This document shows positions 1 to 12,885 of a stretch of 64,000 nt of DNA, piece after piece; the first letter of the stretch is position 1, and each line of letters starts with the position of its first letter. The stretch is from positions 20,887,275 to 20,951,274 of the forward strand of contig CM065179.1 of assembly GCA_033026295.1 (NCBI GenBank). Direction: 5' to 3'. The notes below the pieces were generated by a model. It worked only from the letters and a program-made list of their open reading frames with translations. It had not been told where the DNA came from and ran no database searches. The position numbers were made by a program, and so were the translations under genes. Origin of the DNA: Channa striata. Taxonomy: Eukaryota > Chordata > Actinopteri > Anabantiformes > Channidae.

Positions 1-3000
1 GCCAAGTTTATAAGCCACAATTTAGCACAGAAAATTAAAAAAGATCTTTGTCTGATGGACATGTAAAATATATAATAACAGGGAGGAGAACGGTTCCAAT
101 GTAAACTGACAATCATATGGCAAATGTGGAAAAACGTTTCTATTTTGCTCACCATCCACAGCCATATGTATTTTGAATCAATACGCTGCTGTTACTGTGC
201 ATGCGCCACTTGTTTGTGGTCATCTGGCAGACTGTTGTCCCCGTTAACGCGAACAGGGGAGGAGCAGTGAGTCTGTATTGTTCATTCAAACACACACAAA
301 CACGCGGTGTTACACAACCAGTTGTATCCTGCAGGCCCACACGCTTATTAGGCTTTTCCACCATTTGATTCCAGCCAGTTGCACCAGATGTTTGTCATTG
401 AAAGCGAGTCTCGTTATAACAAAAGTGTAAAGTAAGTTCAGGGTTATGAATTATTAAATCAGGCCACATGTTGAACTTTTTTGTTGTTTTGTTGCTTTTT
501 AAAGGAAATGACTGTCAACAGCTGAAGTGTGGCAGCAGTGTTTGGCTGCCAACAGTTTCTTATTAAAACCAAAAAACTTTTCTCATTTTGAAAGATTTTT
601 TCTTTTGATTTCTTTTAATTGTACTTACCATGTACATTAACACTCAAAAAGCTGTTGTTATAACAAAATATCACTTTATCTTGTTACAACATAAAGAACT
701 CCATGATTTAAAAGTCAACATATTTGATTAAAATCATGAGCTGGTGTTATAAGTTATTGTTTATTAATAATTGCTGGTGTAACATGCATCATTTTTAATG
801 TAAGAAGGAAAACTGACATTAATGTTACTGCAGTGTGCCAGCGGAGTGAAAGGAATGCGAGACTTTTGTTAGTCATTTATCTACATGATGTACTCGACTG
901 GAGCCACGTTGGAAGGTTTTGGAATGTTTCAAAACCCATTTATTGACATGAACAGTACAATAAATGTTGTTTGTGACTCTTTTGTGACTAAGTTGGTGCA
1001 GCTCTGTCCAGAGCCGTTGACCAATGAAGGACCGGCACTTTGTGGCCACCTGAGCTGGATCCTGACAGTGTAAGAATCTCGGATCACGTGCAGGACATAG
1101 CAGACAGACTCATTAAAGTCTTTCTGAGAAATGTGTCACTTCTAATCATTATTTCACTGCCTTTCTGTGGGTTATGCGGTTATATTCCTATGAAATTCTA
1201 TTATACTGACTTTTCTTCAGCTTTGCTGTGTACTGTCAAGATCAAACTGAAATTGTTGACATTATGTCTTGAAAGCATCACTTGTACAGTAGATGGCACT
1301 TGAACTTCACGTGAGCCTGACAGTCCCACATACTGTCTCGTGTCGCAACTGCAGTGAGTCTGCGAGCATCAGCATTTCCACCAGCTTCTGTAACACTGGT
1401 GAGCAGAATTAACTGTATTTTGCAATAATCAAAAGAAACAAGAGACCCCAAAAACACCCTTCAACACATGTAATCAATGACACGCAAAAGTCTTTCCAGA
1501 GGCCAGCTCATAATGCCTTTTAATGGCCGTGTTTAACAAGCAAGGGAAGTGGTTTCCCCCCATCACCCACAAACCCCAAAATCATGCCCAGCTAAAAACA
1601 GGGATATCCCAGAGTTCAGTGGGAGCAGCATCAACGTTTCTGTGCCGAAGACATGCGCTTATTCAATAGAGAGGGATCAACTGAGATCTGAACTGTGTCA
1701 GAACTCGCTAAACACACATCACGCAGCCTTGACTTTGCTGCTTCAGCCAAACCGCTCGCAGTGCACTGAAATGCCACCAGAACAATCCGCCGTAATGGAT
1801 GTTTGCTCTTAAAGCAGTCTCAACACCAAGGAATAATTTCAGCCAATCATATGCATGCTGTCTGGATTACAACAAAGGATCTTCAAACACTCGGATGGAC
1901 TTCTTCCAAAGCTGACATCTGAATGTGCTCCACTGTGTGGCAGCACAATTTCATACAGTAATAGATGTGAAGCAACAAAGAACTTGTGATAGAAGGTATG
2001 TAAAAAAGACGGAAAAGAATTACACAACATGAATATTTAACTTTTCTAGCATGTGCACACATGTTTTTGCATCATTTCTTGGAATAATTTTGAAAAGCCT
2101 TTTACATGAGTCCTAAAATTATTATAAATACTCCACAGCATGAATTTAACTATAATAAAACACCTCAAGACCAACTTACTAGAACTTTTATCAGATGTAT
2201 AAATAAGTTTATTGTCAAAATTCTATATCTATAAAGACAAAGCGAGACACGTAATTTTTAATTTTCAATCCAATAGGACCATGATGAGCAAACCCTGTTC
2301 TGGAACCCTGACAATGCAGTGTCCTTCAATACGTCACATTGTGCCAAAGGCAAATAATTTCAAGCTTTGGCACATAGCTTCATATCTCTGAGGTGTAGGG
2401 ATGGAGGGACATCTGCTACTGCATCCTGACTTCTAAGAGTATGTTACAACTTTACATACTCTTGGAATGGAAACTTTGCCCATAAATTCCCCCGCCTCAC
2501 ACTAATCCTTGCACGGCAGAGCAAAGGGCTTAAAGTTTAAGACTTAAAGTTGATGTATAGTCAAACTAAACTGTCCAACCCTCCACCACTGTACATTCGC
2601 TGAGACAGGATTCAGCTTGGATTGCAATAACATCAGGGTAAGCCCTTATTTTTTAATGTTTAGCCAGGACAGACATTTACTGTTCTTCAACCAGCAAAAA
2701 GTGCAAATACTTGAGTCCACATGAAGCAATGCATTCAGCCTGACAGGCAGGTGGGGCTGGCAGCTCGCTGTAGCTACGCTTTGATGCTGACGGGCATTTA
2801 TGAGTGAAATGCTTGTCAGCTCACATCCTCCTTTTCATGCTCGGCCTGGTGGGTCTGGCCAACCCCGGGCGGGACATTAAACAAAAGGGCCAGACGTTGC
2901 CGTGTGTCGTCTGCACAAAAATAAAATGTAGCTGACTTGAAGGAGTGAAATTCTTCTTCATGAGCAAACAAAAAACAGCACAAAAAAACTTTTACTGTAA

Positions 3001-6000
3001 GTTTGAGAAAACAAATGTAATATTTAAAGCTCTGTGCTAAACCTAAGAACGTTCAGCCTCGCCGAACAAAATAACTTGAGAACCAAGGACTCACGCTGCT
3101 CATAATCAGTGTGAGATTTTATAAACTCACTATATGCTTCCAATCTGTAATATCCGCTCTGCTCCAAGGAAGCAGGGAGTGGAGGAAACATTAAAGGAAC
3201 CCCCTGAGGCTTTCTGTAAGGCACGAAAAAAAAAAACCCAAAACGGTGAGTATTATTAAATTGTGGAGTGTTTTCTAGAGGCACCATCAGTGTGTTTTTT
3301 AGAAGAATCTATCTTCATCCATCCATCCACTGTAGATTAGTATTTGAATGCAAATGTAGTTCAACTTCAGTTTAAGTTTTTTCAACTTTGCTCTGCTTTT
3401 TATTTTAAGCTGCATTTTAAATCAGCATCTTGTCTTTTTACTGGTCTGCTCTGTCCCACCACTGAATACATCAGTGCTTTAAAATTATTTCCTGCTTGCA
3501 GGGTTTTATTCTGTACAGAACGAAACATGCCACACTTGCATTATTTTCGGTGGAGGGAAATTGATAGAGAGGATAAAATTCTGCTTAGCACAAAGAATGT
3601 TTTCACGAAAACACCATCCTTCCATTACACCTGCGCGTTTCACATTTCACGCGATTAACAGCTCTCTTCTCCCCTCCCTTCCTCTCATCCCTCCTCTCCC
3701 CTCTATCTGTCATGTTAACGATCCTCCCGTTTGGGTTGCTGATATCCCAGCTCCTCTCAGAGGATCCTGCTTGGCAGAAATAGAGTTTAGGGCAGCAGAG
3801 CCGTTTCCTCATTGATTTTGGATCTGACCTTCCCATAACCTCACATAAAACAATCGCCTGTGTGCCCAAAGTCCCCCCGCAGCAGGAGGGGACCAACCAG
3901 CCAACAGTGGAGACAAACATAGAAACTGGCGAAGAAAATGGAACTTTATCACACTTCCCTCCTGATAGCAGTGAAAACACAAGGGACACAATAGGGTCAC
4001 GAAGCCTGAGAATCCAAACGACTTCTCTCCCTCTGAGGTGTCGGTCAAAAAAAAAAAAAGAGGCAGGAATTTGTACGGCAAATTGAGTGGTTGAGGTTTT
4101 CTTCACTGCGCAGTGTCCTGTATTCTACGTGAATAGATAAATTAAGCAGAGGTTAAAGAGGTGAGCCAGGAATATCCAGCTGTGGATTGGCCTCAAAAGC
4201 GTGACTGTGGCAAACTGAAGATGACAACTTGAGAGTCATTACACTGTGATTAAACACTCGCTGTGCTAGAAGTCAGATCCGAAGAGGACGAGGGCAGAGT
4301 GAACAGAATTGTGTTTCAGGTGTACAGATGATACATGTCATGTGACCAAGGATCGTCCTTTCCCTCGTTGAACCCTAGTCTTCGCGTGGACCCCAGTGAT
4401 AAATGAAGGTGTTTGGTCACCGTTTCCACCGTGCACTGCGCTCACCTTTACACACATCTGTTTCTACACTGTCTTGTTATCACGGTCCATGGCCACAGCA
4501 GGGAGCTCCCTCCACAATAGCGATCACAGTGATGGATGAGCTGGGCGTTTGGGGGGGACCTCTGGAAAGAACTTTAGAGCCTGTCTTCTGAAGTCTACCA
4601 GGGGTCCAAAAGTCCTGGATAGAGGCTTGGAGAGGTGAAAACCTCAGACTGAAAGGTCATAATCAGAAGAGAGCTAACTGCTCATTTTCTGTCTTCAGGG
4701 ATTAAATGCAGGCCTCTGCTTTCCATGACCGGTAACTCCTGCAGACAAGCTTGCAGACGTTTGTGCCACAAACAATGATAAATCTACATTTTTGTGTTTG
4801 TCATCCAGCTAACAGGCACCAAAACTCATGGGTGTGTCTCTATAAGACCTTTTACTGTCTTGTTGCCGAGATGAGACATATTCCTCCCGGGGCTCCTCTT
4901 CTGTCTTCTGTGTACACTTGTGGCTGGAGGCATGTGTGGTTTTGTGTGCGACATTCCTCTGCTGAGCCCCGTTATTGTTGCAGTTTGTGGTTGTACGAAC
5001 AACAGCACGACAGTGACGGAGCCAACTGCTCAGACTTTGTGTCAGCGGTGAAACAGCAGATGAGGTGTGCTACTTGTTACACACCAGGATATGAGATTAG
5101 ATATTAATGCTGAATGTTGTGTATTTACCTTTTTTAGCCAGATATTAAACATAGAAACAACCCAGAACTTTTGAAAAAACATTTAGCAAAATACTCCTAC
5201 ATTGTAAATTGCATAAAATATATTAGACAAACAGGATGGGATCAAAATAAAGGAACTGATGACATAGACTCGTTTTTTCCATGAGCTGTAACATGCAGAT
5301 CAGACCCATTGATTATATGAAATGCTCAGGAAAGGAAATGAGCTCAAACTGTAACTGCATGTGAGGTGTGTGAACTCATGTCGATCGGTTAAGCGTGTTC
5401 TCAGAGTTTCATTGTTTGTCTTGGGGACAGCTTAAATTTAGGGTTTTAGTGGAAAATCTATCCTGTTATTATGTGTATCCTGTGTTGTTTGCGGTGCAGT
5501 CATAGGAAGAGCTTTACGGTGTGTTCACACGACCGGCGACGTATCTCTTGGCAACAGCTGCCAGTCACTGTCAGTGGAAACCTGGGGTAGATGCTCAGCC
5601 GGGTGGGACACACCCGCAGAACTAAAACTTTGCCAGCGATTTATTGTTGGCATTGTGAACACAGCATTTGTATGTGTTACACATCTGACCTACTGTAGAG
5701 TTTTCATAGATGCAAACATTATTAGCAGGAGAAGGTTTTTATTAATTTTATCTCATTTCGAAGAGACCCGGGACATCAAGGAGAGGACTCCCAAAGACCC
5801 GACCAGACGTTCTACTTCACAGACATTTGTTTGCAGCTGAAGACTAAACGTCCTGCATCGCTTTTTTGTTTACAGCAGCTCACAAAACCATTGCGCAAAA
5901 ATTTTTAAATCTTTGAGCTCATCCACTTTTCTAATTGTTGGTCAGTCACGTGTTGTCGCCATTCCTTGGGAAGCACTTTTTTTGTGTCCCATAGTAAATG

Positions 6001-8967
6001 AATAGGACTAAACCTCAGGGCAAGTCATTGGAAAGCTGCCAACAGGCTCGTTTGAAAAAACATGCAAAAAAAAGCAGCATAATGTTGCTTTATTTCTGTG
6101 ACGCTGTCTATAACTGATTTATTGTGACCTCGTGCTAAAGTGTTTTCTTCAGTCAATTTAATATGTCGAAAATCCAAACTACAACTCCTTAATGAGTGCA
6201 AATGTTTAATTTACATGTATGGATATTGTGCTGACTTTAAGAATTACTTTTATTGTGTCCATCCCTCAAGAGCCCACAGAGAAGTTGGAAAATAGCTACA
6301 TCCTACAGCTCAGGTCCACATTCATTGCACATTTACATCCACCCCAGTGTAATTTGTCCAATTGTATGGCTCCTCGCTAAGTCTGCCAAAGGTCTGTAAT
6401 GAGAAGCATTAGCCTCCTTGCTGCGTGTTAATTGCTTTTCTTTGTCAAAAAAAAAGGGAGACGAGAAATCGCTCACTCGGCACATTTAGATAGCATCTCC
6501 CTCTTTTCGCCTTTTCTTGTCCCGTCTGCTTCTCTGCACACGCACTACACTGTCACTCTGGAACGACAGATATGCAAGTACCACCGACAGCCTGCGACTT
6601 TGACACGGTGAGCAACCATCACACGCACGACTAATGCGGCAGACCACTAAGAACCGCACAGGACCAGGACCCATTGTGCAGTAGGAAGGCTGAGAGGTGA
6701 GGGTGAGGGGCTGATCTAAACAAGACATTCCAGCCCTTTATCAAGGGCAAGCTCTGGTCTGCATTAAGTGTGGAGGGACCTCGACACGGAGATGTCCTTA
6801 CCCTCGGCATGCCAAGTGTGAAAGTGCGTCTTCGACCTTACGTAACGACGGCTCTGGGGTTAATGGCGTCATGGCTGCTTATATCTGATAACTGAGTCAT
6901 ATCTCACGCAGACTGTGTCGTAAGTGACAGTGTGCTTATACAATAGTTGGTAAGCAGATACTGTATTTTCTAACGTACTACAGCGATGTTTATATGCTGA
7001 TAATTCATTATCATACATGATTGCATTCAAACATACAAAATCATGCCATGGAAAGACTAATAGCTGTGATGTGTCCGGGTCATTAGGCTTGTTGGAAATT
7101 GCTTCAGCACATTCAGTCAGTTCATATGTTTCACGTTGGAACATTAAAGTAGTTTAATATGTTAGCATGGTAACATTTGTTGATCTGTAATCAGTATTTA
7201 GAGTTTTTACACTTGAGGGGATAATGAATGCCTGTGTCCATAGTTGCGGACACAACAAAACACCAAAAAATAAAATTTGCAACATAATTGTGGTGGCGAA
7301 AACTGAAACAATCATGTTCATACTCTGGGGACCAATAAGGTAGATGGTACAGGCACGTATCAAGGCAATTTTAAGGTACAGTAAGTAAAATCATAAAGTC
7401 AATCAGTGTTTGGTTCGGCCTCACAGCTCAGCTTCCTCCTTCATTTCTGGCTTCATTTACGTTTGTTGTCTTACTTCGCCATAGGATTCGAGCCATGTCT
7501 GGCATTCAGGTGTTTCCCGACAAAAGTAGATGAATACTCTCTGCGAGCCAAAGATAAAAGGTGCCAGCTGAAGCCATGCTCCAGCTCGTGCAACTCAACC
7601 ATGCCGCTGGGTTGAAGACGTTTGCTGCAAATCATTGATTAAAGGAATAAACTGTTGTATTGATTGCTGTAACATCTGCCACACACACGTGTGCGTAGCC
7701 TTGTACACACACATGCTTACAAGAGTCGAAACCGCAGAAGGCAAAGTCCACCAGGCTTTGTTTAGAAAAGTGTGCTAGGAGATTTTTTCAGCAGTCAAGC
7801 AAATAAAGCTCCGTTTGCTCCTCTGAACCGGACCTCCCTGCCTGACGGGTGGGCCGTCGCTCAAAGTGCCAGCACTTAAATGGGAGCTCTTTAAAAGAAG
7901 AGTTGAACTCATGATCAAGGGCTAATGGAAGAGGATTGTACCACAGATTAGAGATGATTCACTCGTATCCACAGGTCAGGACCCCTGAGTTCTGCTCCAC
8001 ATTACCTCCCTTCGGCCTCTAGACTCCATCTCGTCTTTGCTGCTTCACTACAGCGATCTCCCCGCTCTCTCGCTTCCTGCCGCCCAGTCTGTTTTTCCTC
8101 TCTTCTTACTTGCCACCTCCTCTCTTTGTCCAGTCTGCCCCCCCCCTCCTCTATTGTGGCTCTCAACCAAGACCTTTTCCACTGCCGCCATATCACCTAA
8201 CACTAATGAAAGTTTTAATCATTTATGCGGAGGAAGAAAGGGATCACACAACAAAAAAGAGAAACATGCTCATTACTAATATATCCTCCAGAGAAACACA
8301 GACCTACCTGCCTCCTGTGTATGACAGTATTGGCACTTCACCTTTCCAGTAAGTTGTGTATATTTCCATTTGTCTGAAAGAAAAGCAGTCCTCAGCTAAC
8401 TTGCAAATTGACTTCTCCGTGTTTCTTAAAAAACGCTGGTTTGCCAAACGACCATAGAAAATAGATGAATGAACTTATGTGTGAGTAGGCGCACAGCACC
8501 ATGCTGCCACCCGATTTGGCCGTCACTGAGCCCAGCCTTCAGCATTTGCACAGGCCGATGTGTGTGTAATGCGCAGTCCCATGGAGGACATCCAGGCCAA
8601 GACACAACAGATCCAGAGCCAGAGTCAAGGGGCCCCTGGGCTCTTGTAAAATTAAAATATTAGGAATGTGGATGCTGCGTCGATGCATCAGCTCAGCTGG
8701 GATGAAGCTGGCGGGGGAACACCTGTCGCCAGACTGGACGGGCTCAAAATCGCTGAGCCTATATCGTAAACAACATTTGCCATGTGCATTTGTGTGTATG
8801 TATGTATGTGCATGCTTAGCAAAAGATGATCGGCAGAAAAAAATAACATCTGCTCAGAGTCGTAAAAGCTTGTTGTTGATTTCTGGCTCATTGTGGAGAA
8901 GGATTAAGTTAGTCACATGTTTTACTGTGTGAATTGTGTTTTATTTTCAATGACCTTTCAGCAGCGT
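1..8967. other. Gene-poor stretch, no gene recognised
   Basis: I see no exon with family similarity, no RNA gene and no clearly bounded mobile element here. The longest open frames (for example a minus-strand frame at 3603-4106) have no domain character and overlap low-complexity sequence. A pyrimidine-rich tract runs from about 8035 to 8165. Around 5518-6000 the sequence opens with TGTTCACACGACCGGCGACG, which resembles ends of short non-autonomous DNA transposons in fish, but I could not define terminal inverted repeats or a target-site duplication. The interval may be intergenic or part of a long intron of a gene outside the window. Confidence 0.6.
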
Positions 8968-9060
8968 TAAAGGTGACTAAGTACATTCAAGTATTGGACT
9001 TGAGGTTTTGAAGAACTTGTACAGTACTTTACCCGAGTCTATCTACGCTTAGTTTAGAAA
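8968..9060 (+). repeat. Decayed teleost ACTTAAGTA-type interspersed repeat
   Basis: The segment carries the order 'actaagtacatt', 'caagtatt', 'acttgaggtt', 'acttgtac', 'actttacc', which follows a very common teleost interspersed repeat built on AGTAC/ACTTAAGTA words. It is strongly diverged. Copies that look related occur at 30655-30735 and, inverted, at 34470-34565. Family identity is from memory of fish genomes, not from a search. Confidence 0.5.
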
Positions 9061-12000
9061 TATACCTTATTATTTTAAAGAGAAGCTTTATACAAATACT
9101 AAGATATTGAAACACATCCATTGTTGCAATTTAAACTACCCACAGTTAAAACCTTTTTTTTCCCACATGTTATTGTATATAGCTGCCTCTCTGCACTACA
9201 TTTACACAGTATATCGTTATATGTGCTAATACAATTTATTCATAGCTAAAATATAGGACAGCATAATGAATAACTATATATAATATTTTACGTGGATTGA
9301 ATGTCTATATGTAAAGGTGATGCTTTACATAATGATGATCAGATCAATTTATTACACAGTTCTAAACTTCTGAAGTTTGGGAGCATTTTATCATCTTTCA
9401 GCTCATTGTTTTGGTTTTATGTAAAGAAAACATACAGGGTTTTTTTCATTGCTATAATTCCGTCTGTTTGGAATAAATTTCCTCTAAAAACCATGACAGC
9501 CATGAGTTAAAAATTTGGGTTTATCATATAAATTTTGTAATAGAATATGTTAAGTGTTTCCAAATAAAAGTGTAGCTTTAAAGTTAAAATTGAACGTTTC
9601 TTTGATTAAATTAGTCACTATTTATGTTATGGCTAAAACAATATAATGTATTTTCCATTCTATTTATATACTGCACCCAGCATTTAAATAATTTTTTCCA
9701 TTTCGATATTTAGAAATGTGCAGTAATTGGATGAACAGAATCTGATATTGATTATACAGGAAGTTCAGTTGAAACAGCTTTATTGGCTACAACAGAGTTG
9801 ACACGTATTCCACTGCTGTGGATGTGCAACAACGTGTTTCCTGCATCACATGATTTACTGCTCGAGGGCACAACATTACTGAATATTGTCCCACAAATAA
9901 TGACGTCTGCCCACTGCATCACCCCCCCCCCCAACCTTGATAATGATTTAAAACTGTAACCAGGGCACCAAATATTTAGAGCTGTGTTTATGTCTGTTTT
10001 CATGGGGGGGGGGTCACATTCTTTCACACGAAGTGAGCAGGCAGGAGTTGGGGAGTCCTCGCGTCCATTCAGTGAGGCATTACCATGCTCTTTGATGGAC
10101 TTCATTGGGCCCAAAGGAGAAGGACATAACCCTGTTTATTTAAATGCACAGCTTTGTGCGCCCTTAAATGCTGCTCTGTCTTCATCCCTCAGTCACTGTT
10201 CTTCTATTCAGCAAAAAAACAAAAACCTTTGACCCCTTTTGTCTGCTTCATTTGTTGCTCCATTTGATTGCAATCTTTGGGCCTCATAGATTTCTCAATT
10301 TAACAGTTTTCCAATAAAATGAGGTTGTGTCTCTTTGGACCTGCCTTTGGCTTTCCTGGCCGGGTCTCTGTGCCATTCTGGTGGGAATCCGCACCTAAAG
10401 ACTCCTTTTTGCTGTGATGCTCTGATGGGAATGCTTGCCCGAGTGACACTGGCATAATGGATTTCAGTCGTTCTACTTTCTCCCCTCAGCTTGTTACAAT
10501 TAAAAGCACAAACAAAGACACAAAATAGCTCCTCAGCCAAGCAGTCACTGGGTCTGGCCAGTTGTTCTTATTCCAGATAATAGCAGGATTAGCTAATTCT
10601 GAAGGGGCTTTTATTGGAGCTAATATTGAGCCCTTGCTCAATACAGTGCAGGCTTGACAGGTCAATCTCCCCAAACTCTGGGAGATTATAATATTTCATC
10701 TCACAAAAGAGGTTTTAAATTTCATGTCTTAATTCACCGCTTTTTTTTTTCTTTTTTTTTTGGAGGGAGGGGCAGGGTTGATTTTGAGCTCTGTGTCAAA
10801 TTACTTCAGGGTGATTCATAGGTCACCTCTTAAAGCAAGATACACTATCGATGTAAAACGTGCAGCAGTTTAAATTAAAGTTCGACTTTATCCCATTTAA
10901 GCCTCTAATCATGTGCTCTCCGATAGCTCCATTCAGCTAGAAAGAGCCACTGGCCTTTGACTTGCTCAAACTGTGCAGTTAATGCATCTGTGTGTTGCTC
11001 GAATGGTTTATGTATCTGGGTAGAGGCGGCTCCGTTAGTGTCACTTTATGAGCAACTTTACGAGCTAGCTGCAGCTCCGCTCGCACAGAATGACGGAGAG
11101 GCCGTGAACAGCGCCATTGACTGGGCGAAGCCAGCTAAAATCAACACCAGCATTCTGCGCTTCAGTGAAAGATCGACCGGTAAAACTCTCCTCTGAGGGA
11201 CAGAGTTGTGAGCAGTCCCTCTGTGACTTCTAAACTCCCTCCTTTCTTTCTCTGTCAGCAAAACCTATTGTATACCGGCTGAAATGAGATCGTGCTAAAA
11301 CGACAAATGACAGGAGATTATTTAATGACCAATGCATTCGACAACCTTGTGGCATGTGCCAACTGTGGGTCTGGAGAAAAAAAAGAAACAAGCGCCTGAA
11401 AGCATTTTAAACTGCGACCCACCACAGAGAGGGTGTTAAAAAGAGTGAAACAATGTGGTAATATGAGGTGTTTTATGATACCGTCAGGGTTACCCTGATA
11501 ATCGTGAAATATTGTAGCAGCACTGGGGCCAGAAATTCAGCCTTCAAGATCCTGGGCAGTGTTTCTCTTTACAGGATCATAAATTAGTTTGGCAGGAGGG
11601 TTTAAAAAAAAAAAACAAGCCAGACAAGACAAGTGTCACGGGTGTGAAGTGTGACAGAATGCGCAGTAAAATCTAGGTTTTAAATCTGATTTATTACAGA
11701 AAATATAAAAGCACCTAAAAGACGAAAGATTTCAGTGATTGGAATTTGAGACTGAAATACCACAGCTTGGATAAAAATGTCCTGCATGAGCATTGTCCTT
11801 TCAATTGTCCTCTCAACAATAAAATTCGTCATCTCACCGTCTCTGCTTGAAACTAAAATGATGCTCCAGTTCCATCTTAGTGACATGAAATCAGCGACTC
11901 TCTGGAATAAAGTCAACCACAATCCTCAAAGTAAATCAAACCAAACATGACACAAAAGCAGAAGTCGTCCAAAGACAGACGTGTTCCCTGGTTAGGTTTA

Positions 12001-12431
12001 CAGCTGACATCGCTGGTCGTTAGAAACTGCTGTCACACAGTTTCCTTCAAAAGCAGACGATAGTGAGGTGAATGTACAGTGGCGTACACAATCACCCGTC
12101 ACCACCACGACATTACATCCGCACACGGACCAAAACTGAGAGCGTGGCTTCTAACTTTCCAGTGTTGTACAGTTACACATGGGAATCAGTTGGTACTTTT
12201 TACATAGTCACGGTATCGTTAGCTACTGTAAATGGGGAAGATAAGCTAGGATGAAGATACTGTTTTATAACGCATAACCAAACTGCACGAGATAGTGTCT
12301 TGTGACCTCAGAGCACTGGATTAAGAGAAAACATCTGGGTGCAGTGAGTCATCTCTGTTTCTTTTTGTTCTATTTAAGTGTCAAACAAAGGACGATATGT
12401 GCGACCTCCCCATGTGGAGACCTGAATGGGT
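9061..12431. other. Intergenic, no gene; possible conserved block near 10540-10680
   Basis: No coding exon recognised. AT-rich sequence to about 9740, C and G runs at 9920-9935 and 10005-10012, and a T-rich tract at 10741-10760. The part at 10540-10680 has balanced composition and several homeodomain-like words (ATTAGCTAATTC, GGAGCTAATATTG), the look of a conserved non-coding element, but this cannot be shown without alignment. Confidence 0.45.

Positions 12432-12459
<28 letters not shown>
12432..12459. repeat. (TG)n microsatellite
   Basis: Uninterrupted TG dinucleotide tract of about 14 units, followed by a purine-rich segment. Confidence 0.97.
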
Positions 12460-12462
<3 letters not shown>

Positions 12463-12832
12463 AGGGGGTGTGAGGGCAAGAAAAACAGAAAGACGAGGAC
12501 TGCCTTAGTAAACTCTCTCATAAAACAACCACGATTTATTTGGCGTGAGCAGTATGTCCAAGCAGCACTTCTGAATTATGTGTCCAACACAAAGCGTATG
12601 TGGTGGCTCGTGATCGTTTTTTTTTTTTTCAGCTCTTAGTTCCAGAGCCTCAAGTGTCAGCTCACATGCTCACATGTCTTCACAAAAACCACACATTTTT
12701 ACAGATTTTCACTTACAATAAAAACATGCACAGTACATGTGAAGCAAACCTGCATGGATGTGTGCAGTAAATGCAAAGACACTTTCTAGCAGCATCATTT
12801 TTTTCCACATGGGATCTTTATAACAATATAAG

Positions 12833-12885
12833 TTCGTCTGATAATAGCACGTATTTTGTCGAAACACGTGCTATTATCAGACGAA
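12833..12885. repeat. Perfect 20-bp inverted repeat (hairpin), 13-nt loop
   Basis: The left arm 12833-12852 is TTCGTCTGATAATAGCACGT and the right arm 12866-12885 is its exact reverse complement. The spacer 12853-12865 is 13 nt. Neither arm extends further on either side. No transposase or target-site duplication is visible around it. The perfect arms in otherwise ordinary sequence suggest a recent origin, for example a local template switch during replication, or the core of a small palindromic element. Confidence 0.95.

Noticed and set aside
3603..4106. 167-codon minus-strand open frame
   Set aside because: No domain, no signal, no splice logic; part of it reads through low-complexity A/T and G/A runs.
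9752..10114. 120-codon minus-strand open frame
   Set aside because: Contains homopolymer-coded runs (C and G tracts) and matches no family; no start or splice context.
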